This document shows positions 14,834 to 23,099 of a DNA stretch of 25,167 nucleotides, one piece after another (position 1 is the stretch's first letter; every line of letters begins with the position of its first letter). The stretch covers positions 1 through 25,167 of IMG/VR virus record IMGVR_UViG_3300037042_000027. The stretch is one strand, 5' to 3'. The notes beneath the pieces are model-generated. The model saw only the letters and a list, made by a program, of their open reading frames with translations, was not told the DNA's origin and ran no database searches. The translations under genes and the position numbers were made by a program. Source of the DNA: a virus.

Positions 14834-16930
14834 ATGCCTCACGCCAGTTTGAAGCTACGCCCCGGCGTCGATCAGAACGAAACGCCAGCCCTGAATGAGG
14901 CAGGCATTTCGACCAGCAACCTTGTCCGCTTCATCTATGATCAGGCGCAGGGTGCTTTGATCCAAAAGCTTGGCGGCTGGACCAAATATTACGCCAACAC
15001 CACGCCAGCCATCGTCCGCGCCCTTTGGGCTTGGCAGGACAACCAAGTCACTAAGCACCTTGCCTATGGCACTGAGGAGATTGGGGTTTCGGGCTCTGCG
15101 CAGCTTGGCGTGATTACGAACGGCGTTGCCAGTAATATCACGCCCCGCCAAGTTTCAGACGACATCGCCGCCGCCGCTTCGACCACGTTGGGGAGCAGCT
15201 ACGTTGTCATTACAGATGCGACGACGACCGGCATCACCTCTTATTATTCAGTGTACATTGCCACGCAAATCTCCATTGGGGGCGTTGTTCTCTTTGGCAC
15301 GTACCCCTGCAATCCTGACGGCTATTCAGGGGCCACGTCTTATTCCGTGCAGGCCTTGGACGCGCTGGGGACTGCGCTCCTAGCCACATCGACGTCAACC
15401 ACCCCGACACTGCCGCTTTTCTCTGTCGTGACCAACAATCCCGTTGTCACGGTAACGCTGGCCAATCATGGCTATAGCGTGGGCTCCACCTTTCCCGTTC
15501 TCATGTCAACGACGGTTGGCGGAACGACCTTTTATGGCGACTTCACTGTCGAAACCGTCAGCAGCGCCAACGCATTCACCATCAACGCCTTGACGCTCCC
15601 GACATCGACCACGACGGGGTATTTGAACGGCAATCAGGCCCACTTCATTTACAACATTGGCGAGGGGGCAATTGCCGCAGGCACTGGATATGGCTCTGGC
15701 ACTTATGGCTCCGGCGGATATGGCACAGGCACTGCCATCTCCCCCACCACAGGGTCTGGAATTAATGCGGACGATTGGTCCCTAGACAATTGGGGAGAGA
15801 TCCTCCTCTCCTGTCCAAGGTATGAGCAGGCACCCCAGTATCAGCCCATTTATGAGTGGGACCCCACTGGCTCCGCCCCGACCGCGACCGTTATCCCGCA
15901 GGCTCCGCCCGTCAATGGCGGCATCTTTGTTGCCATGCCGCAGCGCCAGATCATCGCTTGGGGCTCAACATTTACCGGCATCCAAGACCCGCTGCTTGTT
16001 CGCTGGTGCGATGTCAGCAATTATTCCGATTGGATTGGGACTGTCATCAATCAGGCGGGGTCTTACCGCCTTCCCAAGGGCTCTAAGATTGTCGGCGCAA
16101 TTCAGGCGGCGCAGCAGGCGCTGCTGTGGACCGATATTGGCGTCTGGTCGATGCAGTACATTGGCCAGCCATATGTATACTCCTTCAACGAAGTCGGCTC
16201 TGGTTGCGGCCTGATCGCGAAAAATGCCGCCGCGTCCATCAATGGATCTGTGTTTTGGATGGGGCCATCGCAATTCTTTTCGATGACCAATGAGGGTGTG
16301 CAGCCTGTCGCATGCCCGATCTGGGACGTCATCTTCCAAGACCTTGACCAGACCAATCTGGACAAAATCCGCGTTGCGGTGAACTCCCGATTTGGCGAAA
16401 TAGCGTGGTATTATCCGACCATGAGCAATGGCGGTGAGGTCAACGCATACGCCAAATATAACGTATTCCTGAGGGCTTGGGACTTTGGCACCCTTGGCAG
16501 GTCGGCTTGGGTTGACCAGTCTGTCCTTGGCCCTCCCGTTGGTGCAGACCCAAGCACCCTGTACATTTACCAGCATGAGACATCGACGGACGCTGATGGC
16601 GAAGCGATGGACTCCAATTTCCAGACTGGTTATTTTGCCATGTCTGATGCTGACGTGAAGACATTTGTCGATCAGGTCTGGCCAGACATGAAGTGGGGAT
16701 ATTACGGCGGCACCCAAGATGCCAATATCAACCTCACATTCTATGTCACGGATTATGCTGGCCAGACGCCAACCGCATTTGGCCCGTATGAATTGACGCA
16801 GCAAACGACTTTCGTCAGCCCGCGCTTTCGCGGAAGGCTTGTGTCGATCTCCCTTGGAAGCAGTGACACTGGGTCGTTTTGGCGTATCGGTAACATGCGC
16901 TACCGCATTCAGCCTGACGGTAAATTTTAG
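14834..16930 (+). CDS. Nozzle-like / packaged-DNA stabilisation protein (P22 gp10-like)
   Basis: The 698-residue product has the blade-like strand repeats expected of a beta-propeller nozzle that extends the tail channel (P22 gp10, T7 gp12, SU10 nozzle). Features include LKLRPGVDQNETPALNEAGI near the start, repeated aromatic strands (RQIIAWGSTFTG, QQALLWTDIGVWSMQYIGQP, GSVFWMGPSQFFSMTNEGVQ) and a C-terminal SPRFRGRLVSISLGSSDTGSFW. Residues about 194-255 look like an inserted FCCH-type beta domain (ANHGYSVGSTFPV, FYGDFTVETVSSANAFT). Residues about 281-303 form a Gly-Tyr-Ser loop. Only 6 bases separate it from the upstream adaptor, and AAGG lies 9 bases before the ATG. Assignment is by pattern and context. 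Confidence 0.65.
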   Translation: MPHASLKLRPGVDQNETPALNEAGISTSNLVRFIYDQAQGALIQKLGGWTKYYANTTPAIVRALWAWQDNQVTKHLAYGTEEIGVSGSAQLGVITNGVASNITPRQVSDDIAAAASTTLGSSYVVITDATTTGITSYYSVYIATQISIGGVVLFGTYPCNPDGYSGATSYSVQALDALGTALLATSTSTTPTLPLFSVVTNNPVVTVTLANHGYSVGSTFPVLMSTTVGGTTFYGDFTVETVSSANAFTINALTLPTSTTTGYLNGNQAHFIYNIGEGAIAAGTGYGSGTYGSGGYGTGTAISPTTGSGINADDWSLDNWGEILLSCPRYEQAPQYQPIYEWDPTGSAPTATVIPQAPPVNGGIFVAMPQRQIIAWGSTFTGIQDPLLVRWCDVSNYSDWIGTVINQAGSYRLPKGSKIVGAIQAAQQALLWTDIGVWSMQYIGQPYVYSFNEVGSGCGLIAKNAAASINGSVFWMGPSQFFSMTNEGVQPVACPIWDVIFQDLDQTNLDKIRVAVNSRFGEIAWYYPTMSNGGEVNAYAKYNVFLRAWDFGTLGRSAWVDQSVLGPPVGADPSTLYIYQHETSTDADGEAMDSNFQTGYFAMSDADVKTFVDQVWPDMKWGYYGGTQDANINLTFYVTDYAGQTPTAFGPYELTQQTTFVSPRFRGRLVSISLGSSDTGSFWRIGNMRYRIQPDGKF

Positions 16931-16943
16931 ATCGGATTGAGAT

Positions 16944-17285
16944 ATGGCATCATTAAGCGATCTTCTGACCACGGCAAAAAACATTGCCTCTGCCATTAAC
17001 GGTGTGGCGCAGACTTATGTCAGTGTGCAGGGTGCAAAAATCCTGCAAAAAATATCCGCCTCTACGCTTGTGAGCGGGAGTTCCGGACGCTTGGCCATGG
17101 TCAGCGTCACGACCGCTGGGTCTACTGTCGGAACCATTTATGACTCCTCCTCAACGGGCGTCCTGACGCGGCCCATTTACACTATCCCCATGACGGTCGG
17201 CGTTGTATTTGTTAATCTTCCAGTGGTTTACGGCATTGTCGTGGCACCGGGCACAAGTCAGGTTGTCACAGTCAGCTATTCGTGA
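16944..17285 (+). CDS. Small conserved phage structural protein
   Basis: The 113-residue product starts MASLSDLLTTAKNIASAING, with an amphipathic helix (1-25) and then VAQTYVSVQGAK. Beta strands follow: RLAMVSVTTAGSTVGTIYD, IYTIPMTVGVVFVNLPVVYG and a closing IVVAPGTSQVVTVSYS. I recall this family from many phages, placed after nozzle-like genes, without known function. The ribosome site is weak. The stop overlaps the GAGGT site of the next gene, which suggests coupled translation. Probably a minor tail or virion protein. Confidence 0.65.
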   Translation: MASLSDLLTTAKNIASAINGVAQTYVSVQGAKILQKISASTLVSGSSGRLAMVSVTTAGSTVGTIYDSSSTGVLTRPIYTIPMTVGVVFVNLPVVYGIVVAPGTSQVVTVSYS

Positions 17286-17292
17286 GGTTATT

Positions 17293-18009
17293 ATGCCATT
17301 GAAGCACGGTAAATCGCAGAAGGTCATCAGCGGCAACATTGCCGAAATGATCAAGGCGGGTCATCCTCGCGATCAGAGCATTGCTGCGGCGCTGTCCACG
17401 GCGCGCAAGACCAAGGCTGATGGCGGCGGGCTCTACGCCAATATCCACGCCAAGCGGGAGCGCATCAAGCATGGCTCAAAGGAGCGCATGCGCAAGGTCG
17501 GCAGCGAAGGCGCGCCCACAGCAGAGGCTTTCAAGCAGTCTGCGCGTACAGCCCGCGCCACAGGCGGTCAGGTCTCGACCAAGCTGCACAGCGGCCCCAT
17601 CCACAGCGCCGTTGCGGGCCGCACAGATCACCTGCCAATGCACGTTGCCTCAGGGTCTTACGTCATCCCTGCTGACATCATCAGCGCGATGGGCGAAGGC
17701 AACACGATGGCTGGCTTTAAGCATATGCGCCGCATCTTTGGCGGCATTCCCTACAGCGGTCAGGAAGAGCCCTATGGCGTCGAGAATGGCCCGTATGGCG
17801 AACCGCTGCCCGGTAAGAGCGAAGGCGGCACTGCGACCGTTCCGATTGTTGCGGCTGGCGGCGAATATGTCGTAACGCCTGATGAGGTAATAAAGGCTGG
17901 CGGTGGGGATCTCGACACCGGCCACCGCGTGTTGGATGAATTTGTTAAGCGCATGCGCGCTGAAACTGTTAAGACGTTGAAAAATTTGCCCGGACCTAAA
18001 AAGGATTGA
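17293..18009 (+). CDS. DUF6496-like protein with conserved phage C-terminal region
   Basis: This 238-residue protein has an N-terminus (MPLKHGKSQKVISGNIAEMI, then AALSTARK) matching the small basic DUF6496-type segment. A Gly/Lys-rich linker follows, then a distinctive block about 100-160 (SGPIHSAVAGRTDHLPMHVA, GSYVIPADIISAMGEGN) and a third block with TVPIVAAGGEYVVTPDEVIK. It ends in a basic helix. I know no function; such proteins lie beside internal virion protein genes in many phages. GAGGT at 17284-17288 supports ATG 17293. The in-frame reading from 17203 overlaps the previous gene and is rejected. The GGIPYS motif near residue 152 recurs in the giant protein at 18519. Confidence 0.7.
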   Translation: MPLKHGKSQKVISGNIAEMIKAGHPRDQSIAAALSTARKTKADGGGLYANIHAKRERIKHGSKERMRKVGSEGAPTAEAFKQSARTARATGGQVSTKLHSGPIHSAVAGRTDHLPMHVASGSYVIPADIISAMGEGNTMAGFKHMRRIFGGIPYSGQEEPYGVENGPYGEPLPGKSEGGTATVPIVAAGGEYVVTPDEVIKAGGGDLDTGHRVLDEFVKRMRAETVKTLKNLPGPKKD

Positions 18010-18011
18010 TT

Positions 18012-18518
18012 ATGACTGATAAGGCAAACCCAAACGACCTGCATATTCGCGTCGGAGTGCCTGAAGATATTGATGAGATTATGGTCATTGCCATGCAGGC
18101 AACTGAGGAAAATGGGTTCCTTGAAGCCAACCCCCGCAAGCTTGTTGAAGAAATCTATCCAGCCCTGTGCCAAGACCACGGCATCGTTGGCCTGATCGGC
18201 CCCAAAGACGGCGCTATTGAGGGCATTGTGGTCCTTAGGATCGGCGCAATGTGGTACTCAGATGCGCCCGTCGTTGAGGAAAAGGCCATCTTTATTCACC
18301 CTGAATATCGCAGCGCAAAGGGCGGTCGTGCGCGGCGCTTGTGCGAATTCAGCAAGAAAGTGTCCGATACCCTTGGAATTCCTCTGATAATTGGTGTATT
18401 GTCCAATAACAGGACGGAAGCTAAGGTGCGGATGTATGAGCGCCAGTTTGGGAAGCCAAGCGGTGCTTTTTTCCTATACGGCGCGAAAACTGGGGAACAC
18501 TCCAGAACGGAGCATTAA
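18012..18518 (+). CDS. GNAT-family N-acetyltransferase
   Basis: This 168-residue protein fits the GNAT fold. The N-terminal strand-helix is HIRVGVPEDIDEIMVIAMQA. A central strand (GIVVLRIG) and a strand leading to the acetyl-CoA loop follow (KAIFIHPEYRSAKGGRARRL). In that loop the usual Arg/Gln-x-x-Gly-x-Gly/Ala pattern appears as RSAKGGRA. A final part has NRTEAKVRMYERQFGKPSGA, typical of the GNAT C-terminal helix-strand. It would use acetyl-CoA to acetylate an amine on a protein or small molecule. It sits between two virion-protein genes, its stop touching the next start (TAAATG). Phages often carry such enzymes in late regions; the target is unknown. Confidence 0.75.
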   Translation: MTDKANPNDLHIRVGVPEDIDEIMVIAMQATEENGFLEANPRKLVEEIYPALCQDHGIVGLIGPKDGAIEGIVVLRIGAMWYSDAPVVEEKAIFIHPEYRSAKGGRARRLCEFSKKVSDTLGIPLIIGVLSNNRTEAKVRMYERQFGKPSGAFFLYGAKTGEHSRTEH

Positions 18519-21500
18519 ATGGGCGGCAAAACCTCTAAGTCAACACAGGCAATCAGCATCCCACCGGAGGTGTTGGCGAGGTACAACGCGATTAACGCCC
18601 GCGCCGACGTTGTCACCAACAAGCCGTTTCAGCGCTATACCGGCGAATTCGTCGCCCCACTGACAGAAACGCAGCGTTCTGGGATTGCGGGCACCAACGC
18701 CGCTGCCAACATGGCGCAGCCTTATTACGGCGTTGCCGGTCAGGCATATGGCGCTGGCCTTGGTCAGGGTCAGCAGTATCTTGGCGAGGCCACTGGATAT
18801 GCGCGGACCGGCGGTGAGACTGTTAACGCAAGCGATCTCGACGCCGCCTCCATCAACAAATACATGTCCCCGTATCTCCAGAACGTGCTTCAGGGCACTG
18901 CCGGTCTTCTCAATCAGCAGAACCAGCAGCAGCAGTCTGGCCAGATGGGCAATGCCATCCGCTCTGGCGCATTTGGCGGCGACCGTGGCGGCATTGCTGC
19001 GGCCAACCTTGCCCAGCAGCAGAACTTGGCCAACGCCAAGATCTTCTCTGACATCCTCAATCAGGGTTACAACACCGCCCTAAGCACGGCTGCGGGTCAG
19101 CAGGCTATTAACCTCAGCGCAGATCAGGCGAACCGCGCAGCAGCGCAGGCGACAGCAGATCGCATGGCCGCTCTTGGCCAGCAGGGCTATGGCCAGTACA
19201 CGGCTACCGGCGAGAAGATTGCAGACCTTGGCACGACCGCTCAGGGCGCAGCCCTTGCAGGCGCTGGTGCGCAGTTGACCGCCGGTCAGGTCGAGCAAGC
19301 CACCAAGCAGGCTGAAAATACTGCAAAGTACAACGAATTCCTTATGGAGCAGTCGCTGCCGTACCAGCAGCTTAAATTGGCGGGCGACATCGCTCTTGGC
19401 ACCGGGTCGGCCTCAGGGTCCACGACGACAACCACTCAGCCGGGTGGCTTCTTTTCAGACGAGCGCCTGAAGGAAAACATCAAAGCCATTGGTAAGACCT
19501 TCGACGGCCAAACCATCCACAGCTACAATTACAAGGGCGATCCGCGCACCCAGATCGGCCTGATCGCCCAAGAGGTCCAGAAGCATCACCCAGAGGCTGT
19601 TGGCCTTGCTGGTGGCTACAAGACCGTCAATTACGACAAGGCGACCGAAGACGCTGCCGACCGTGGCCACATGGCCAATGGGGGCTATGCAAGCATGGGT
19701 GGTGGCGTAATGCCTGAGCATGCGGGTCAGGGCTTTGCCGCTGGTGGCCTTGCAGGCTTTGATCCAGCCATGATGCAGCAGCTTATTGCAGCGCAGCAGG
19801 CCATGTATGAGCCGATCTCCAAGGGCGGTATGTATGCTGGTGGCCCGAATGCTGGCGGTGGTCTTGTTCCACAGTCCGAATTCACGCCGCGCCAGTTGAT
19901 GACGCCCGGTGAACTACCAAAGCAGGCCACAGGCGCTGAGCAGGCTCAGTCCATTGCCAATCTTGGCAAGAGCGTTGGCGAACTGGGAGGCGAAGTCGGC
20001 GCTTGGAATTGGGGCGATGAGGACGTTAAAAAGAAAATCCCAGACCCACTCAGCAAAAAGCCTGACACAGATTACACCATCAACAATGCAGCGCCGACAG
20101 GCGTTGCCCCGCCCGCTCCCGTAGACACGACCGCCCCAAATCCTGAAGAATTTTTTAGCAAAGAGCCCGGACTTGTCTTCCGCGCTTTGGGCGGTGGAAT
20201 TCCCTACTCCAACCAGATCAGCGGGCCCGCCTTGGATGTTCCTGAAATGGAAAAACCGGCTGAGCCCAATCCGCTTATGACGCCGGGGCCTCTTGAGAAG
20301 AAGAAAAGCGGGCTTGCCAAGGCTGCCAAGGTCGCGGGCACTGCGGCCAAGCTTTTCGCCATGTTTGGCTCCGACAAGCGCATGAAGGAAAACATCAAGC
20401 CCATTGGTAAGCTGTTCGACGGCCAGATCGTCCACAGCTACAATTACAAGGGCGACCCGCGTACTCAGATCGGTCTGATCGCCCAAGAGGTGGAAGACCA
20501 CAAGCCGCATGCTGTTGGCACTATCCACGGCATGAAGGCTGTTGATTATGCCAAGGCGACGTCTTCGGCTGCCAAGCGCGGCCACTTTGCCATGGGCGGT
20601 GAGCCTGAGGAGGAAATGGAAGAGACCCCGTCGTATGAGCCGACAGGACTCTATCACGGCGACAACAAGTTTGTCCGCAACCTCTTCAAGGCCACGGCAT
20701 CCGGAAATAAAAACATTGACCTGATGAGCGGCGAGGAACTCCCTGAGGCGGTGGCTGAGGAAGCCCCGCAGGTCACCTTTGCCAAGCCAGCAGAGGCCAC
20801 GGGCCTTGCTGCTGCGGCCAAGGAAGGCCTGCCTGAGTTGCTCCAGACCAAGAAGCCAAAGGCGTTTGCCAAGCCGACCGGTCTGGCACCCGCAATGGGC
20901 GCACTCCCCAAGGACATCATGCAGATCGCCCGTCTGATCCATGCCGGTGAGGGCACGGGCAAGAACCCGCTGTCTTCGGCCAAGGGGCCATATCAGATGA
21001 TCGACAGCACCTTTGCCGGTGAGTTCCGCAAGAACTATCCTGACCGCGCAAGGGGCATGTCTGACGCAGAAATCATCGCCCTGAAGCGCAGCCCAGAAGG
21101 CTATGCCATCAGCGAGGCAATGGGCCCAAGGCTGATCGCCAGCAACGCCAAGATCGTCGAGCGCGGTGGCTTTGAGCCAGACGCTGGCAATGTGTATCTT
21201 GCCCACTTCTTGGGACCAGATACCGCCGTCAAGGTGCTTCGCGCCGACCCTAGCGCGCCAATCAGCCGCTACGTCAGCCAAGAAGCAATTGCGGCCAACC
21301 CGCCACTGCAAAAGAACCCAACTGTTGGTGGCGCCATTAACTGGGCGCGTGGCTACATGGCCAAGCAGGCTGACCGTCTGGGTCGTCAGAACCGCGCCGC
21401 CGGTGGCCTTGCGGGGCGCGAAGGGTATCAGGACGCTGGCGCTGTCAGGCCTAGCTTTGCAAATCGCGATTTTCTAGAAAAGGCAGATCGCGAACTTGAT

Positions 21501-23090
21501 CCCAATTACACCCCCACCACAGATGACCTTGCCAGTGTCGATGCAAACGCAGAAGGCGCTGATAGCTGGCGTCGTGTAACCCCAGAAGATGGGGCCAAGC
21601 TTCTTGCGTCAGAGGGCGTTGCTCCGCCAGCGGCTGAGGCAGCCCCTGCGCCAGCGGTTGAGCAGGTGCAGCCTTTCAAAAGGCCAGAGGTCACGATCCC
21701 AACAGGCGTTGCCGGTGACATTGCCGCTCAGGCTGCAAAGACCGCCCCTGCTGTTTCCGCACTCGCTGCCGGTGACGACAACAACTTCTTCCGGGGCTTA
21801 AAGAAGGGCAAGGCGACGTCGGTCATCCCGCTCCTGTCTGGCATCGCGGCCATGGGCACCGCCCCGACCCGCAGCCTTGGTGTGGCACTTGCTGCTGGCC
21901 TTGGCGCTGGTGCGCAGGCCGCTCAGGGTCAGCGCGCATTTGGCATTAAGCAGGGCGAACTGAAGGTTGCCCAGCAGCTTGCTGACGCCAAGACCATGGA
22001 AATTACCAAGGGCGTCTTGGAGGGTCGCTACAAGATCCTTAGTGGCGGCATGGTCAAGGACACATTCACCAACACGTTCCTCTCCCCTCAGGACGCCCTG
22101 CTTGTAAGGCAGAAGGCCTTTGTCAGCGGCCCAATACAGGCCTATGGCGCATCATCCCCAGAGGGCATGTCTCGCGAAGAGTACGAAAAGAAATACCCTG
22201 CCCCCGGAACGGCAATTCCAAAGCGGGCGGCAACCCGCGCCTACAATGCCAACCCAAACAACGCAGAAGAGACAATTTTGGCCGCCGCCGAAATGACTCC
22301 GGCTGTCGAGCGGGCGTGGGCTGATCGCAACGCGGCTTTGGATAAAATGAGGGACACTGAAAGGGCGTTGGGCGAGGCTGGCCTGCCAGATGCCGTCCGT
22401 ACTCAGTACAATGATCTGTACCAAGTGTACCGCAACCAGTACGCGGACAGCGACAAGGCTTGGCTTGACGCCATTAACAACGTAACGGCGGTGTCGAGAG
22501 AGGCGCTTCGGACGGGCAATGCGGCTCTTGTCAACACCAACGCCAATGCTCTGGCCCCGCTTATTGATAGCGCCCGCACTGCCATCGATACGAAGCAGAC
22601 CATTCGCGACCTGCTTCCAAATATCGGCACAGGTGGCCCGCTCTCGCCAATTACTCAGGCCCTTGGAAATGGCCTGAAGCAGCTTGGCGTTGACGGGAAC
22701 TTGGTCGATAACCTTGTTCGCTCACCCGACTCCTCGCAGACGCAGGATGCCTTGGCCGCTCAGCTAAGGTCTTATGGCAACGATCCTGAGGCCAGAGAGG
22801 CCCTGAAGGCATACGGGACCTCCAACTTCTCCGCCGTCGCTGCAAAGGCCGTCCTGCGACATGCTGAAAAGGAAGCAGACGCTAAGATCGCTGCGTTCAA
22901 CTCCGCCAATAGCTTATTCCAAGCCAACCCGCTCAGGGCCAACGTGCCCGGTGCCAGTGTCGGCGCGCAGGGCCGTTCATACGAAGAGTCCAATGCCACA
23001 GTCTACAGGTCTCGCCCTGCTGCTGGCGCGCTTCCAAAGGGAACGCCGTATAAGGTCCTTGGCGACCCCAAAACATATTACGCTCAGTAG
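18519..23090 (+). CDS. Giant internal virion protein with two S74 autoprotease modules and a lytic transglycosylase-like domain
   Basis: The 1523-residue protein has an Ala/Gln-rich helical N-part (about 40-300, with QQNQQQQSGQ near 135-145). Two S74 modules follow: SDERLKENI from Ser313 and SDKRMKENI from Ser618. Each keeps the Ser and a Lys five residues later and both contain GLIAQEV. Gly-Gly linkers and Pro-rich stretches separate them. A lytic transglycosylase-like domain spans about 798-945, with candidate Glu811 in HAGEGTGKN, GPYQMIDSTF from 823, and NVYLAHFLGP. A hydrophobic segment near 1100-1140 and a helical C-part follow. It probably rides in the virion and is ejected to cut peptidoglycan. 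CGGAG lies 6 bases before the ATG. S74 usually ends tail fibres; internal copies suggest polyprotein processing. Confidence 0.75.
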   Translation: MGGKTSKSTQAISIPPEVLARYNAINARADVVTNKPFQRYTGEFVAPLTETQRSGIAGTNAAANMAQPYYGVAGQAYGAGLGQGQQYLGEATGYARTGGETVNASDLDAASINKYMSPYLQNVLQGTAGLLNQQNQQQQSGQMGNAIRSGAFGGDRGGIAAANLAQQQNLANAKIFSDILNQGYNTALSTAAGQQAINLSADQANRAAAQATADRMAALGQQGYGQYTATGEKIADLGTTAQGAALAGAGAQLTAGQVEQATKQAENTAKYNEFLMEQSLPYQQLKLAGDIALGTGSASGSTTTTTQPGGFFSDERLKENIKAIGKTFDGQTIHSYNYKGDPRTQIGLIAQEVQKHHPEAVGLAGGYKTVNYDKATEDAADRGHMANGGYASMGGGVMPEHAGQGFAAGGLAGFDPAMMQQLIAAQQAMYEPISKGGMYAGGPNAGGGLVPQSEFTPRQLMTPGELPKQATGAEQAQSIANLGKSVGELGGEVGAWNWGDEDVKKKIPDPLSKKPDTDYTINNAAPTGVAPPAPVDTTAPNPEEFFSKEPGLVFRALGGGIPYSNQISGPALDVPEMEKPAEPNPLMTPGPLEKKKSGLAKAAKVAGTAAKLFAMFGSDKRMKENIKPIGKLFDGQIVHSYNYKGDPRTQIGLIAQEVEDHKPHAVGTIHGMKAVDYAKATSSAAKRGHFAMGGEPEEEMEETPSYEPTGLYHGDNKFVRNLFKATASGNKNIDLMSGEELPEAVAEEAPQVTFAKPAEATGLAAAAKEGLPELLQTKKPKAFAKPTGLAPAMGALPKDIMQIARLIHAGEGTGKNPLSSAKGPYQMIDSTFAGEFRKNYPDRARGMSDAEIIALKRSPEGYAISEAMGPRLIASNAKIVERGGFEPDAGNVYLAHFLGPDTAVKVLRADPSAPISRYVSQEAIAANPPLQKNPTVGGAINWARGYMAKQADRLGRQNRAAGGLAGREGYQDAGAVRPSFANRDFLEKADRELDPNYTPTTDDLASVDANAEGADSWRRVTPEDGAKLLASEGVAPPAAEAAPAPAVEQVQPFKRPEVTIPTGVAGDIAAQAAKTAPAVSALAAGDDNNFFRGLKKGKATSVIPLLSGIAAMGTAPTRSLGVALAAGLGAGAQAAQGQRAFGIKQGELKVAQQLADAKTMEITKGVLEGRYKILSGGMVKDTFTNTFLSPQDALLVRQKAFVSGPIQAYGASSPEGMSREEYEKKYPAPGTAIPKRAATRAYNANPNNAEETILAAAEMTPAVERAWADRNAALDKMRDTERALGEAGLPDAVRTQYNDLYQVYRNQYADSDKAWLDAINNVTAVSREALRTGNAALVNTNANALAPLIDSARTAIDTKQTIRDLLPNIGTGGPLSPITQALGNGLKQLGVDGNLVDNLVRSPDSSQTQDALAAQLRSYGNDPEAREALKAYGTSNFSAVAAKAVLRHAEKEADAKIAAFNSANSLFQANPLRANVPGASVGAQGRSYEESNATVYRSRPAAGALPKGTPYKVLGDPKTYYAQ
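19455..19685 (+). repeat. S74 module repeat, copy 1 (pair with 20370-20600)
   Basis: This 231-base in-frame repeat codes the first S74 module plus a following RGHMANGG linker. It aligns without gaps to 20370-20600. By my count 46 of 63 residues of the S74 part are identical. A 25-base stretch is identical at DNA level (19516-19540 and 20431-20455). It indicates an internal duplication. Confidence 0.85.
20370..20600 (+). repeat. S74 module repeat, copy 2 (pair with 19455-19685)
   Basis: This is the second in-frame copy, ending in RGHFAMGG. Both copies retain the Ser-x4-Lys pair and the HSYNYKGDPRTQ block, so neither looks decayed. Most divergence lies after GLIAQEV, around the substrate-side segment. 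Confidence 0.85.
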
Positions 23091-23099
23091 GAGGCTTCC

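Noticed and set aside
15965-16996. 343-residue open frame on the - strand
   Set aside because: Antisense to the nozzle-like gene, Cys/Arg/His-rich composition typical of shadow frames, no supported ribosome site.
19914-21311. 465-residue open frame on the - strand
   Set aside because: It lies wholly antisense to the giant protein with S74 and transglycosylase motifs, has no recognisable domain, and is explained by high G+C codon bias.
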